Assembly (NCBI GenBank): GCA_937890045.1
Contig: CALBXV010000424.1
Coordinates: forward strand, 1-5,593
Source: an uncultured archaeon
GTDB lineage: Archaea > Thermoproteota > Nitrososphaeria > Nitrososphaerales > CALBXV01
Length of the DNA: 5,593 nt
Direction: 5' to 3'
The notes below the pieces were generated by a model. It ran no database searches, was not told the origin of the DNA, and saw nothing but the letters and a program-made list of their open reading frames with translations. Both the position numbers and the translations under genes were made by a program. Of the stretch, positions 1 through 5,593 are shown in pieces. Position 1 is the stretch's first letter; each line of letters begins with the position of its first letter.

Positions 1-408
1 TTTAGAGACACCTGTCCAAATAGCACCTCGTTTCCCGATTAAGTTTTTTTTAGTTTGTTGTCTAAGTTTTCTATTAGAAATTTTATCAATCTCAGCTTGA
101 ATAAAAGTATCATAAAATGATCGTTGAATATCCATAGAATCGCTAGTTCCTATAGTTGGATCACCATTAGCTTCAGCTTGTCTTTCAGCTATACCTGCTC
201 TTGCTTTACTATCAATATTTTGAGCTTGCTTATTTGCTTCTATTTCTCTAGTTACCGCTTCTTCTTTAAGAAAATGATTTTGTAATGTAGTAAAAGCTTG
301 TCCTAGTCCTTTAGCCAGCATAGCTCCAGATTTATCAACACCGGGTGTACCATGTAAACTAGATTGTTCATACTTATATTTTACTGGTTGAATATTATAA
401 TTACCCAT
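1..408 (-). CDS. Internal virion protein, gp15-like position (partial, 3' end beyond window)
   Basis: The frame is open from an ATG at 408-406 to the left edge with no stop, giving 136 codons of an unfinished protein. It begins MGNYNIQPVKYKYEQ. The start is supported by a GGAG Shine-Dalgarno at 414-417, five bases upstream. The visible part has a polar, probably flexible N-terminus (about residues 1-25), then a helical Ala/Gln/Glu/Lys-rich stretch (about 30-80) containing KEEAVTREIEANKQAQ, then a second helical, basic stretch (about 95-125). No signal peptide, membrane segment or catalytic motif is visible. It follows the gp14-like gene by 14 bases, the place of internal virion protein C (gp15) in T7-like phages, whose members are long, helical ejection proteins. 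The role is inferred from gene order and composition, not from a recognised domain. It could instead be a gp16-type protein or an unrelated structural protein. Confidence 0.6.
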   Translation of the reverse strand, partial: MGNYNIQPVKYKYEQSSLHGTPGVDKSGAMLAKGLGQAFTTLQNHFLKEEAVTREIEANKQAQNIDSKARAGIAERQAEANGDPTIGTSDSMDIQRSFYDTFIQAEIDKISNRKLRQQTKKNLIGKRGAIWTGVSK

Positions 409-422
409 AAAATCTCCAAAAA

Positions 423-842
423 TTATTTACCTGCTGCTGCTAAAGATGTACCTATTGTTGCTGTACCTTGTGCTATACCACTTATCATGGCTGCTCTTCC
501 CTGATTTTCAAGTGATTGAGCTTTGGTATATTGTAATTGCATATAAGCATATCCACTATCTAAATATGATTGTTCTTCTTTTGTATTTTCTTTTTTCTGT
601 TCGGTTAATGAAAGAAATGGAGAACCTGCCAAAGAAACACCTGCTTTCATATAAGCTAATGCGTTCTTTTTTAATAATGCATTATTCTCTTTTGCTTTTG
701 TAACAGCATTTCTTTGGGCTTCGGCTAATGCAAGCTGACCTTGTTGTCTAGTAGCATCTGCTTCATTTTCATAAGCCTTTTTTTGTGCTATACCTCCGGC
801 TATAGACATTATTCCAGAAGCAATACCAAAAACTACACTCAT
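423..842 (-). CDS. Internal virion protein B-like (gp14-like) ejection protein
   Basis: A 139-aa protein starting MSVVFGIASGIMSIAGGIAQ. Residues 1-18 are a Gly/Ala/Ile-rich hydrophobic helix. Residues 20-70 are a long Ala/Gln/Lys/Glu helix, probably coiled coil. A second helical stretch covers about 78-118, and a small-residue tail (GIAQGTATIGTSLAAAGK) ends the protein. This layout resembles T7 gp14, an internal core protein thought to enter or cross the host outer membrane during DNA ejection, but T7 gp14 is longer (196 aa). The start at 842 is chosen because GAGG at 851-854 lies eight bases upstream. A GTG at 860 in the same frame has no such site and would add six residues. The ATG overlaps the TGA of the preceding gene (ATGA), which suggests coupled translation. 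The function rests on position and architecture; sequence identity to known members could not be tested. Confidence 0.7.
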   Translation of the reverse strand: MSVVFGIASGIMSIAGGIAQKKAYENEADATRQQGQLALAEAQRNAVTKAKENNALLKKNALAYMKAGVSLAGSPFLSLTEQKKENTKEEQSYLDSGYAYMQLQYTKAQSLENQGRAAMISGIAQGTATIGTSLAAAGK

Positions 843-1279
843 AGTTGTATCCTCGCCCACATTCTATAATCACGCTTTAGGGCATCATATTGTTTTAAAA
901 TTCCTTCACTTTCAAATCCTAATTTTGTTAAGAATTCTTCACTAGGATCATCTTTTAATACTGTTGCTTGTATTCTATGAAAATTTTGAGATAATACAAA
1001 TTCATCTAATGCATGTTTTAAAGTTATTCCTAAAACCCCTTTATTAACAATAGGTAAATTTGGAATAACCCAAAGTTCACAAGCACCCGAATAGGTGCTA
1101 TAATAACCCATAGCAGCTATAGTTTTATCATTATATTGTATTAATCGGGCATCACCAGTTTTAAGTACATTAAAAAGATTATCTTTAAGAGCTTTAATAT
1201 CTCCTACTTCTTCAAAAGAAATATTCATATTATCAAGATCATCAATTTTAAAATCTAATAAAGTCACTTCTCTATTCAT
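839..1279 (-). CDS. GNAT-fold acetyltransferase-like protein in the gp13 (internal virion protein A) position
   Basis: A 146-aa protein starting MNREVTLLDF. The C-terminal half has a clear GNAT pattern: HRIQATVLKDDPSEEFLTKL followed by GFESEGILK (residues 101-129) matches the beta strand, helix, 'LGF..EG' and final strand of GNAT enzymes. The acetyl-CoA loop, normally Q/RxxGxG/A, appears as NKGVLG (79-84), so it lacks both the usual Q/R and the middle Gly. T7 gp13 (138 aa), from memory, has a related GNAT-like layout and occupies the same site between gp12 and gp14. The likely role is therefore a virion or assembly factor, possibly without catalysis; an active host-modifying acetyltransferase is the alternative. 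The start at 1279 is set by GGAGG at 1286-1290, six bases upstream. An in-frame ATG at 1462 would add 61 residues lying wholly inside the nozzle gene and is rejected. The gene overlaps the upstream gene by 8 bases and the downstream gene by 4. Confidence 0.75.
   Translation of the reverse strand: MNREVTLLDFKIDDLDNMNISFEEVGDIKALKDNLFNVLKTGDARLIQYNDKTIAAMGYYSTYSGACELWVIPNLPIVNKGVLGITLKHALDEFVLSQNFHRIQATVLKDDPSEEFLTKLGFESEGILKQYDALKRDYRMWARIQL
851..854 (-). promoter_or_regulatory. Shine-Dalgarno GAGG of the gp14-like gene
   Basis: GAGG on the minus strand, eight bases before the ATG at 842-840, embedded in the end of the GNAT-like gene. It favours the ATG at 842 over the upstream in-frame GTG at 860, which has only AT-rich sequence without a purine-rich site in front of it. 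Confidence 0.7.
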
Positions 1280-3854
1280 CCGATACCTCCATAAAAATAT
1301 CAAGTGATTGTATAATACAGGGTAAAGGATGTGTTTGTTCAACAATAATTCTTTTATCTTTTGACCATGTTGCCGGAAAAACAATATCTGTTTTAGGTAC
1401 ACCGCTAAATAAAGGCTGTGGTCTATTAGTAGAACTGGCAGTATCTCTGAAAACAGCTTCAATTAAATTATAAAAATCAGTACCAAATCGTGCACGAGCT
1501 GTATTAAAAAATCTGGGATTTAGTTTTACTACTCTACTTGGTTTAGATTGTCCTGCTCCAGTTACATTTCCACCTTCTAAATTCAAAGTCATAATTCTTC
1601 CATTATATCCTAAACCAACATGAATAGTACTGGCTTGATAATCTAATGTAACAGAACCATCAGTAACAGTATTACCAGAAGGATGTTCTGCTCCATCAGT
1701 TATAATTGTAATAGTTTCTCCTTCTAAATGAGCTAGACCAGAAACACTATTTGTTGTAAGATACCAATTTCCGGCTGCCATAGCAGAAGTATTGTCAAAT
1801 GCTTTAATAATAGTACATTCTACTTCTGTTGTAGAAGTATAAGATGTTATTACTGCTCTTCCTTCTCCAACACCATCAATAGCTTTTTTCCAAATTTCTC
1901 TATCTACATCGCTTGCTGAAAAAACAGCAGCATTTGCCGTAAAAGTAACACCAGTAGCTTCCGCAGAAGAGGCAGGTGTTACTGAAGCACTAGCATTACT
2001 TCCGGCAGTCGTGCCATCATAAGATAAGGCACTATCTAAATGCATATATTCTTTTTGTGCTTCAAACATAGCATTATTAAAAGTATTATCATCGGTAGTT
2101 TCGTTAGTGTCTCCTGTTATAAAATTAGATCTTTTTGGAATAATAGGTTCATCTTCAAAAAATTCTATATATCTTCTGGTTAGACTATTTATTGTTCTTT
2201 CAACTATTAACCAAAGTTGATCAAAACTATCAGGTAAAGTCATTGCTCCAACTGATAAAACTTTAACATCTGTACCACCTAAAACATGTCTATGCCAACC
2301 AGAAACATCTTCACTTGTTTTAAAAGTTAATCCTGCAAGTTTTCCATTTGTTAAAACACCCCATAGAAGATCAGGATCACCATCCTGAAAAGCTACCTGA
2401 ACAAATCCAGATTCAGAAATATGATCAGCAGTAAAATTTCTATCAATAGGTGAAAATGCTTCTGAAAAAATATCATATTCCAAACTTCGTATTTTTAATT
2501 TACCTCTTTGAACATAAATAATAATTTTCCCTCTAGGTATTGGATTTATAGCTTCACAACCTACATCAGATAAAGGTTTAACATTTATACTATCAGGAGC
2601 AATGGGATCATTAGATCCAGTACCTGTTGCTTTATTAATACCGCCAAATGTACCTAAACCTAAAAAATCAGTCATTCCGGCAATCCATTGAATCGCATTT
2701 ACTGTTCCTTCAAATGAAGGAGCTATTGTAAAACTAACTGCATGATCTGCATCTGTACCAGAAGTGTGATCTGTATATCGGGGAAGCCCATCAGTAGATG
2801 AATCAGGTGCACGAGATCCCCAAAAGGTTTCAGGAAGAGTTAAAGTATTACCATAAAATCTTCTACCTTCATAATAACCAACTGTTTTTGGATAATCACC
2901 AATCTTACCACCAGAAGAATAGGCAGTATATCCTGAAGTATTTACATTTGTTCCAGAAGAATCAGTAAGAGCAAAAGTATTTGCTGCTGTATCTACACTA
3001 GATATTATATAAGAATTTCCATTTACTTCAGTCATACCAACTACCTCTTGTATTGTTATATAATCATCATTTGCATAAGAATCAGCTCCTGAATAAGTAA
3101 CAACACCGGGATTGGCTTGAGTAATACCTGTTATTGCTTGACTAGGGAAAGGATCTTCAGTTCGGGAGAAAGTGGATACTGTCCATACATGATGATTAGT
3201 TCTAGTAATATTTCTTATATCATGTTTAGTATGGGTAACAGTTAAGACATCAGCATTTTGATCAAAATCTAATTCAAATAATTGAGATTCTAAATAAGGT
3301 GTGGCTACTTCAAAAACTTTTGCAGAAGTTCCGCCAGAGGTATAGGTTGTAAAACCTGTTCCATCTACATCATCACCATCTACATCAGTAAGTTCAAAAG
3401 TATTAGCAGTTTTATCGGCAACTAAATAAAAATTTCCATTTATTTCTGTCATACCGCCAACAGAAGAAATAAAAACTTCATCACCATTGGAATAACCGTG
3501 ACTTGTTGCAGTAACGACAACAGGATCAGCAGAAGTCGCTCCAGTTATAGTTACACTATTTTCAAGAACAGCTCCTTCATTCCTGAATACACGCATATAT
3601 AATGCTGTGAATTCAAGCATGTAAGCCTGTTCATCGTTAAACTGAAAAGGCATAAATCTAGCAATCCGATTCAGTCTAGTATGATTAACATATCTTGAAC
3701 CTGAACGATAACGAGCAGAACCTTGAGGTTCTACAATAAAATTTTCACAAAGTTCAAGACCACGCTTATAAAGTTTTAAATTAAACCGCCCATGAATTTT
3801 CGGACTTAATTCTCCGGCAGAAAAATCACTTTGTATAATATTACTAACTGTCAA
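1272..3854 (-). CDS. Tail tubular protein B / nozzle-type tail protein with inserted beta-domain repeats
   Basis: An 860-aa protein, in the size range of T7 gp12 (794 aa), predicted to form the distal nozzle of the short tail. Residues 7-56 contain IQSDFSAGELSPKIHGRF, then CENFIVEPQGSARYRSGSRY, the N-terminal signature of a common podoviral tail protein family. FMPFQFNDEQAYMLEF and MRVF (68-90) fit the next conserved segment. Two related beta domains sit at about 102-175 and 241-316. The central part (about 385-515: GLGTFGG, IIIYVQRGKLKIRSLEYD, LLWGVLTNGKLAGLTF) is typical of the family. Residues about 621-700 look like another beta module, followed by GLAHLEGETITIITDGAEHP and HVGLGY (705-750). 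The start is TTG at 3854-3852; an in-frame TAG at 3873-3875 excludes any longer start, and the next ATG (residue 68) would delete the signature. The ribosome site is weak (GGA eight bases upstream), and the gene overlaps tail tubular A by 11 bases, so translation is probably coupled. Confidence 0.85.
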   Translation of the reverse strand: MTVSNIIQSDFSAGELSPKIHGRFNLKLYKRGLELCENFIVEPQGSARYRSGSRYVNHTRLNRIARFMPFQFNDEQAYMLEFTALYMRVFRNEGAVLENSVTITGATSADPVVVTATSHGYSNGDEVFISSVGGMTEINGNFYLVADKTANTFELTDVDGDDVDGTGFTTYTSGGTSAKVFEVATPYLESQLFELDFDQNADVLTVTHTKHDIRNITRTNHHVWTVSTFSRTEDPFPSQAITGITQANPGVVTYSGADSYANDDYITIQEVVGMTEVNGNSYIISSVDTAANTFALTDSSGTNVNTSGYTAYSSGGKIGDYPKTVGYYEGRRFYGNTLTLPETFWGSRAPDSSTDGLPRYTDHTSGTDADHAVSFTIAPSFEGTVNAIQWIAGMTDFLGLGTFGGINKATGTGSNDPIAPDSINVKPLSDVGCEAINPIPRGKIIIYVQRGKLKIRSLEYDIFSEAFSPIDRNFTADHISESGFVQVAFQDGDPDLLWGVLTNGKLAGLTFKTSEDVSGWHRHVLGGTDVKVLSVGAMTLPDSFDQLWLIVERTINSLTRRYIEFFEDEPIIPKRSNFITGDTNETTDDNTFNNAMFEAQKEYMHLDSALSYDGTTAGSNASASVTPASSAEATGVTFTANAAVFSASDVDREIWKKAIDGVGEGRAVITSYTSTTEVECTIIKAFDNTSAMAAGNWYLTTNSVSGLAHLEGETITIITDGAEHPSGNTVTDGSVTLDYQASTIHVGLGYNGRIMTLNLEGGNVTGAGQSKPSRVVKLNPRFFNTARARFGTDFYNLIEAVFRDTASSTNRPQPLFSGVPKTDIVFPATWSKDKRIIVEQTHPLPCIIQSLDIFMEVSDE
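1286..1290 (-). promoter_or_regulatory. Shine-Dalgarno GGAGG of the GNAT-like gene
   Basis: GGAGG on the minus strand, six bases before the ATG at 1279-1277. It lies inside the last codons of the nozzle gene, whose TAG (1274-1272) comes after the new ATG. It decides the start of the GNAT-like gene against the much longer open frame and suggests reinitiation by ribosomes finishing the nozzle protein. Confidence 0.8.
2907..3134 (-). repeat. Nozzle protein beta-domain repeat, copy 2
   Basis: Encodes residues about 241-316 of the nozzle-type protein. It matches copy 1 at ITGITQANPGVVT, GMTEVNGNSYII, ANTFALTD and YSSGG, about 65 residues after copy 1 ends. The similarity is clear in protein but has diverged in DNA, so this is an old duplication or two separate acquisitions of the module rather than a recent copy. 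Confidence 0.75.
3330..3551 (-). repeat. Nozzle protein beta-domain repeat, copy 1
   Basis: Encodes residues about 102-175 of the nozzle-type protein. Landmarks are TITGATSADPVVVT, GYSNGDEVFIS, GGMTEINGNFYLV, ANTFELTD and YTSGG. The pattern of an Ile-Thr-Gly opening, a 'GMTE.NG..Y' turn and an 'NTF.LTD' strand recurs in copy 2. From memory, this resembles the small beta-barrel often labelled FCCH-like (after the E1 enzyme domain) in phage tail proteins. It lies between VLENS and FEVATPY, where it looks inserted into the family scaffold. Confidence 0.75.
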
Positions 3855-4485
3855 ATATTGTATCCGTTCCGGCTACATTAGAAGTCATTCTCTGTCTTGC
3901 TTCTCTTAATTTACTTCGTTGAATTCTTATTGGAGGTCGTTCCTGACTATTTACTGCTTTAGCTTCTCCTCGTAATTCTATTCTAGCTTCTCTTAATTCT
4001 TTTTTAAGAGAAGGTTTTAAATTAAATGCAAAAGAAACTCTCCAAGCTATTTCAACTGCAAGTAAATCAATAAAAAGAGAATCAAATTTGGTGACATCAG
4101 TTTCATCTACTGTGTAGCCAATATTAATAGATGTTGCTCCGCTATTATCTAAAAGAAGTTGTTTACCTTCAAGAACATATTTTCCTTTATAATCCATAAT
4201 GCTATCGTCACCAATAAAATTTAATCTAACAAGAGTACTAGGCAAATTATAAGCATCTGCCCAACTATGTGTAGGATCGGTAGTATCTCTTGAAATAGCA
4301 GCTCGTGCTTTGGCAAAACCCCAAGGATGAGCTCTTAATAAAGCTCTACGAGTAACATCATACCAACGAGCACATTTTATTTCTTGTTCAGTAGTCGGAG
4401 TATCAATATTAACAATAATTCCTCCACCCATATGATCCATTGCCAGATTACAAATATCTACTTTTGAAGTTGCTGTTGAACTCAT
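3844..4485 (-). CDS. Tail tubular protein A (gp11-like adaptor protein)
   Basis: A 213-aa protein, close to T7 gp11 (196 aa). The family signature is visible near the N-terminus: VDICNLAMDHMG (9-20), then TPTTEQEIKCARWY (29-42), then TRRALLRAHPWGFAKARA (45-62). This matches the helical adaptor core that sits as a ring between the portal and the nozzle in short-tailed phages. A middle beta-rich part (about 75-125, including YVLEGKQLLLD) and a C-terminal helical, basic part (about 134-200, LKKELREARIELRGEAKA) follow. The ATG at 4485-4483 has GGAG five bases upstream (4491-4494). The end overlaps the start of the nozzle gene by 11 bases in another frame. Transcription must read through, or start within, the terminator region just upstream. 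No membrane segment or signal peptide is seen, as expected for a virion protein assembled in the cytoplasm. Confidence 0.85.
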   Translation of the reverse strand: MSSTATSKVDICNLAMDHMGGGIIVNIDTPTTEQEIKCARWYDVTRRALLRAHPWGFAKARAAISRDTTDPTHSWADAYNLPSTLVRLNFIGDDSIMDYKGKYVLEGKQLLLDNSGATSINIGYTVDETDVTKFDSLFIDLLAVEIAWRVSFAFNLKPSLKKELREARIELRGEAKAVNSQERPPIRIQRSKLREARQRMTSNVAGTDTIFDS

Positions 4486-4496
4486 ACTATCTCCAG

Positions 4497-4541
4497 AAAA
4501 AATTAAAGCGATACGATGCTATTAACATCGCACCGCTTTAA
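4497..4541 (-). terminator. Intrinsic (Rho-independent) terminator after the capsid genes
   Basis: Arms at 4526-4541 and 4503-4518 form a 16-bp stem around a 7-base loop (4519-4525). Read on the minus strand, the arms are TTAAAGCGGTGCGATG and CATCGTATCGCTTTAA. Thirteen inner and outer pairs plus the central pair of the GTG/TAT segment are Watson-Crick or part of it: only two of the sixteen are G-U wobbles. Six U residues follow (4502-4497). On the plus strand the two wobbles would become A-C mismatches, so the hairpin is built for minus-strand transcripts. The stem begins 14 bases after the decoration gene's TAA, and the U-tract ends two bases before the GGAG of tail tubular A. T7 has its T-phi terminator in the equivalent place. 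Partial termination here would favour capsid over tail transcripts. Confidence 0.88.
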
Positions 4542-4555
4542 AGTAAAAAGTAACA

Positions 4556-5086
4556 TTATCCTTCAAGAAATAATGCTATAATAGTAATTGTACCTGCTGC
4601 TGCACCAACAGTATTTGCTGTCAAAGCAATATCATAACCTTGCTTTGCAGTATTAACTGTATGTCCGGCATGTTCATAGATCTTCTTTTCAAGATCAGCA
4701 ATATCAACGGCAGATAAACCATCAACAGCTTCATCTTGAGCAGAAGTACCTCCACCCCTTGTAATAGCAGCAGCCATAGTTTGTCCATCCATAAAAGCAT
4801 CTGCATCAATTACTGTTCCATCAGTACCATTAGGTGATGTTTGATTATAAAGTCCAAGATCAAAATCAGTACCAGAAGTTATAGCATCACAATAAACTTT
4901 AATGTCAATGGGAATTAAATTCCCACTTACACCTTTAAAAAACCTGTAAACAGAAGTATCATCATCGGCAACGGCAAGTTCTTCTGTAGCCACCATACCA
5001 ACAACTCTTGCTCCATTTACAAGTGCCGCATTAGCAATCTTTAGAGAAGCTAATGAGCTATTAACATATTTGTCTTGTACAGCCAT
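4556..5086 (-). CDS. Putative capsid-associated (decoration) protein
   Basis: A 176-aa protein starting MAVQDKYVNSSLASLKIANA. The N-terminal 30 residues form a small helix rich in Ala/Ser. From about residue 30 it is beta-rich: ELAVADDDTSVYRFFKGV (36-53), then NLIPIDIKVYCDAI (56-69), then TDFDLGLYNQ (73-82), then a variable loop (83-120, with a GGG), then DLEKKIYEHAG (131-141) and a C-terminal strand set YDIALTANTVGAAAGTITII (151-170). Small proteins of this pattern lie beside the major capsid gene in many phages and are often annotated as structural or hypothetical; I do not recognise a named family. A role on the head surface is inferred from position between the capsid gene and the terminator, so it would share the capsid's high expression. 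The start has a strong AAGGAG at 5094-5099, seven bases upstream. A tail or head-fibre role is the alternative. Confidence 0.6.
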   Translation of the reverse strand: MAVQDKYVNSSLASLKIANAALVNGARVVGMVATEELAVADDDTSVYRFFKGVSGNLIPIDIKVYCDAITSGTDFDLGLYNQTSPNGTDGTVIDADAFMDGQTMAAAITRGGGTSAQDEAVDGLSAVDIADLEKKIYEHAGHTVNTAKQGYDIALTANTVGAAAGTITIIALFLEG

Positions 5087-5093
5087 TAGATTG

Positions 5094-5099
5094 CTCCTT
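5094..5099 (-). promoter_or_regulatory. Strong Shine-Dalgarno AAGGAG of the decoration gene
   Basis: AAGGAG on the minus strand, seven bases before the ATG at 5086-5084. It is the longest match to the ribosome anti-SD among the genes that start in this window, which fits a protein needed in many copies per virion. It lies in the 38-base gap after the capsid stop codon. Confidence 0.8.
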
Positions 5100-5124
5100 A
5101 AAAAATTTTGAAGTAGATAAAATA

Positions 5125-5593
5125 TTAATCAGTTGTCTGAACTTTTTGAACATGTACTCCTTCAGTCCTAACAGCACCAAGAATACCAGTAATTTGTACT
5201 TGATTTACATTTACAAGATCTGGTCTGTCTTTAATTGTTATCTCCATATCCTGAGATAAACCATAACAAAGACCTCTTGAAGTTATAGCAAAACAATCCC
5301 TTACTCCGCCAGATACAGGCAAAACAGGAACTCTTGCATTTGCAGCAAACTTGATTAAATTAAGTCCGGCAGCTTGAACCATTGAACCTTTTTCTACAAC
5401 AAAATTTCTTGTAAAGTCACCACTAATCAATTCTGATTCTTTCATCAAAGCAGTATGCTCATCACCAGAAATTGCAAAAACCATTGCTTCTTCAATATCG
5501 TTTCCGACATCAGCATCTATCCAGTTTTGGTGAATTGTTAAAAGATCATCGTATTCAATTCCGCTAGTAGCTGTAACAGTAAAAGCTCCGTCA
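5125..5593 (-). CDS. Major capsid protein, C-terminal part (5' end beyond window)
   Basis: The frame is open from the right edge (first complete codon at 5592-5590) to a TAA at 5127-5125, giving 155 residues. It starts upstream of the window; the Met at 5484 is internal because the frame continues above it with DGAFTVTATSGIEYDDLLTI and further coding sequence. Features typical of HK97-fold phage capsids include the 'YDDLL' helix, EEAMVFAISGDEHTALMKES (a 'sample-site' helix and strand), the SGDFTRNF loop, then GSMVQAAGLNLIKFA leading to the strand region VPVLPVSG, and a C-terminal domain with DCFAITSRGLCYGL, MEITIKDRPDLVNVNQVQIT and a closing strand GAVRTEGVHVQKVQ. The protein forms the icosahedral head shell. 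The assignment rests on this pattern and on the gene's place before the adaptor and nozzle genes. The truncated N-terminus hides any scaffold-like delta region. Confidence 0.8.
   Translation of the reverse strand, partial: DGAFTVTATSGIEYDDLLTIHQNWIDADVGNDIEEAMVFAISGDEHTALMKESELISGDFTRNFVVEKGSMVQAAGLNLIKFAANARVPVLPVSGGVRDCFAITSRGLCYGLSQDMEITIKDRPDLVNVNQVQITGILGAVRTEGVHVQKVQTTD

Noticed and set aside
446..703. 85-codon open frame on the plus strand (Leu/Tyr-rich)
   Set aside because: It lies antisense within the gp14-like gene, and its low-complexity hydrophobic composition is what the complement of an Ala/Gln/Lys-rich coding sequence gives. All other genes are on the minus strand.
842..860. 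GTG start at 860 for the gp14-like gene
   Set aside because: It has no Shine-Dalgarno upstream, whereas the ATG at 842 has GAGG at the right distance and the typical ATGA overlap.
1280..1462. 61-residue N-terminal extension of the GNAT-like protein
   Set aside because: It is wholly inside the nozzle gene in another frame, lacks GNAT-like sequence, and the GGAGG at 1286-1290 marks the start at 1279.
4621..4809. 62-codon minus-strand frame rich in Leu and Met
   Set aside because: It is an out-of-frame shadow of the decoration gene, with no ribosome site and no sensible composition.
5097..5114. AT-rich inverted repeat (CTTCAAAATTTTTTAAG) upstream of the decoration gene
   Set aside because: It has almost no loop, a mismatch and only A-T pairs in the centre, so it is too weak to call as a terminator or operator. 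Such palindromes are expected by chance at this base composition.
5060..5140. Possible frameshift extension of the capsid protein, like T7 gp10B
   Set aside because: The end of the capsid gene has an A-run (CAA AAA GTT), but not in the phase of a -1 slippery heptamer. The -1 frame stops almost at once. The +1 frame runs on past the capsid stop for about 26 codons only, into the start of the next gene, with no supporting signal.

Overview
This AT-rich window (about one third G+C by eye) looks like part of the structural-gene block of a tailed bacteriophage with short-tail (podovirus) architecture. Every supported gene is on the minus strand, so the genes read from high to low coordinates. The gene order matches the virion module of T7-like phages: major capsid protein, a small capsid-associated protein, tail tubular (adaptor) protein A, tail tubular (nozzle) protein B, a GNAT-fold protein in the gp13 position, a gp14-like internal virion protein, and the start of a larger internal virion protein in the gp15 position. 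The compact, low-GC style resembles phages of marine AT-rich bacteria such as pelagiphages, but nothing in the window fixes the host.

Layout in transcription order. Positions 5593-5125 hold the C-terminal part of the major capsid protein, cut off by the window edge. After 38 bases comes a 176-aa probable capsid decoration protein (5086-4556). A 70-base gap (4555-4486) then holds a strong intrinsic terminator whose U-tract almost touches the ribosome binding site of the next gene. Positions 4485-3844 encode tail tubular protein A. Its end overlaps the TTG start of an 860-aa nozzle-type protein B (3854-1272), which carries two copies of a small beta domain plus further beta-rich modules. That gene overlaps a 146-aa GNAT-like protein (1279-839), which overlaps by ATGA a 139-aa gp14-like internal virion protein (842-423). 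Fourteen bases later another internal virion gene begins at 408 and runs off the left edge.

The genes probably work together as follows. The capsid and decoration proteins form the head shell. Proteins A and B form the adaptor and nozzle of the short tail. The three small-coordinate genes probably encode internal (ejection) proteins that leave the head with the DNA. The terminator sits where T7 has its T-phi terminator (after the capsid gene, before gene 11), which suggests it lowers tail and internal-protein transcripts relative to capsid transcripts. The tail genes overlap end to start and are probably translationally coupled.

No RNA genes, CRISPR arrays, insertion sequences, integrase or attachment sites were seen. 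No stretch over 300 bases lacks a gene. The window reads mainly as a well-organised phage morphogenesis module rather than a new system. The most notable points are the terminator, the modular nozzle protein, and the GNAT-like protein with a degraded acetyl-CoA motif.
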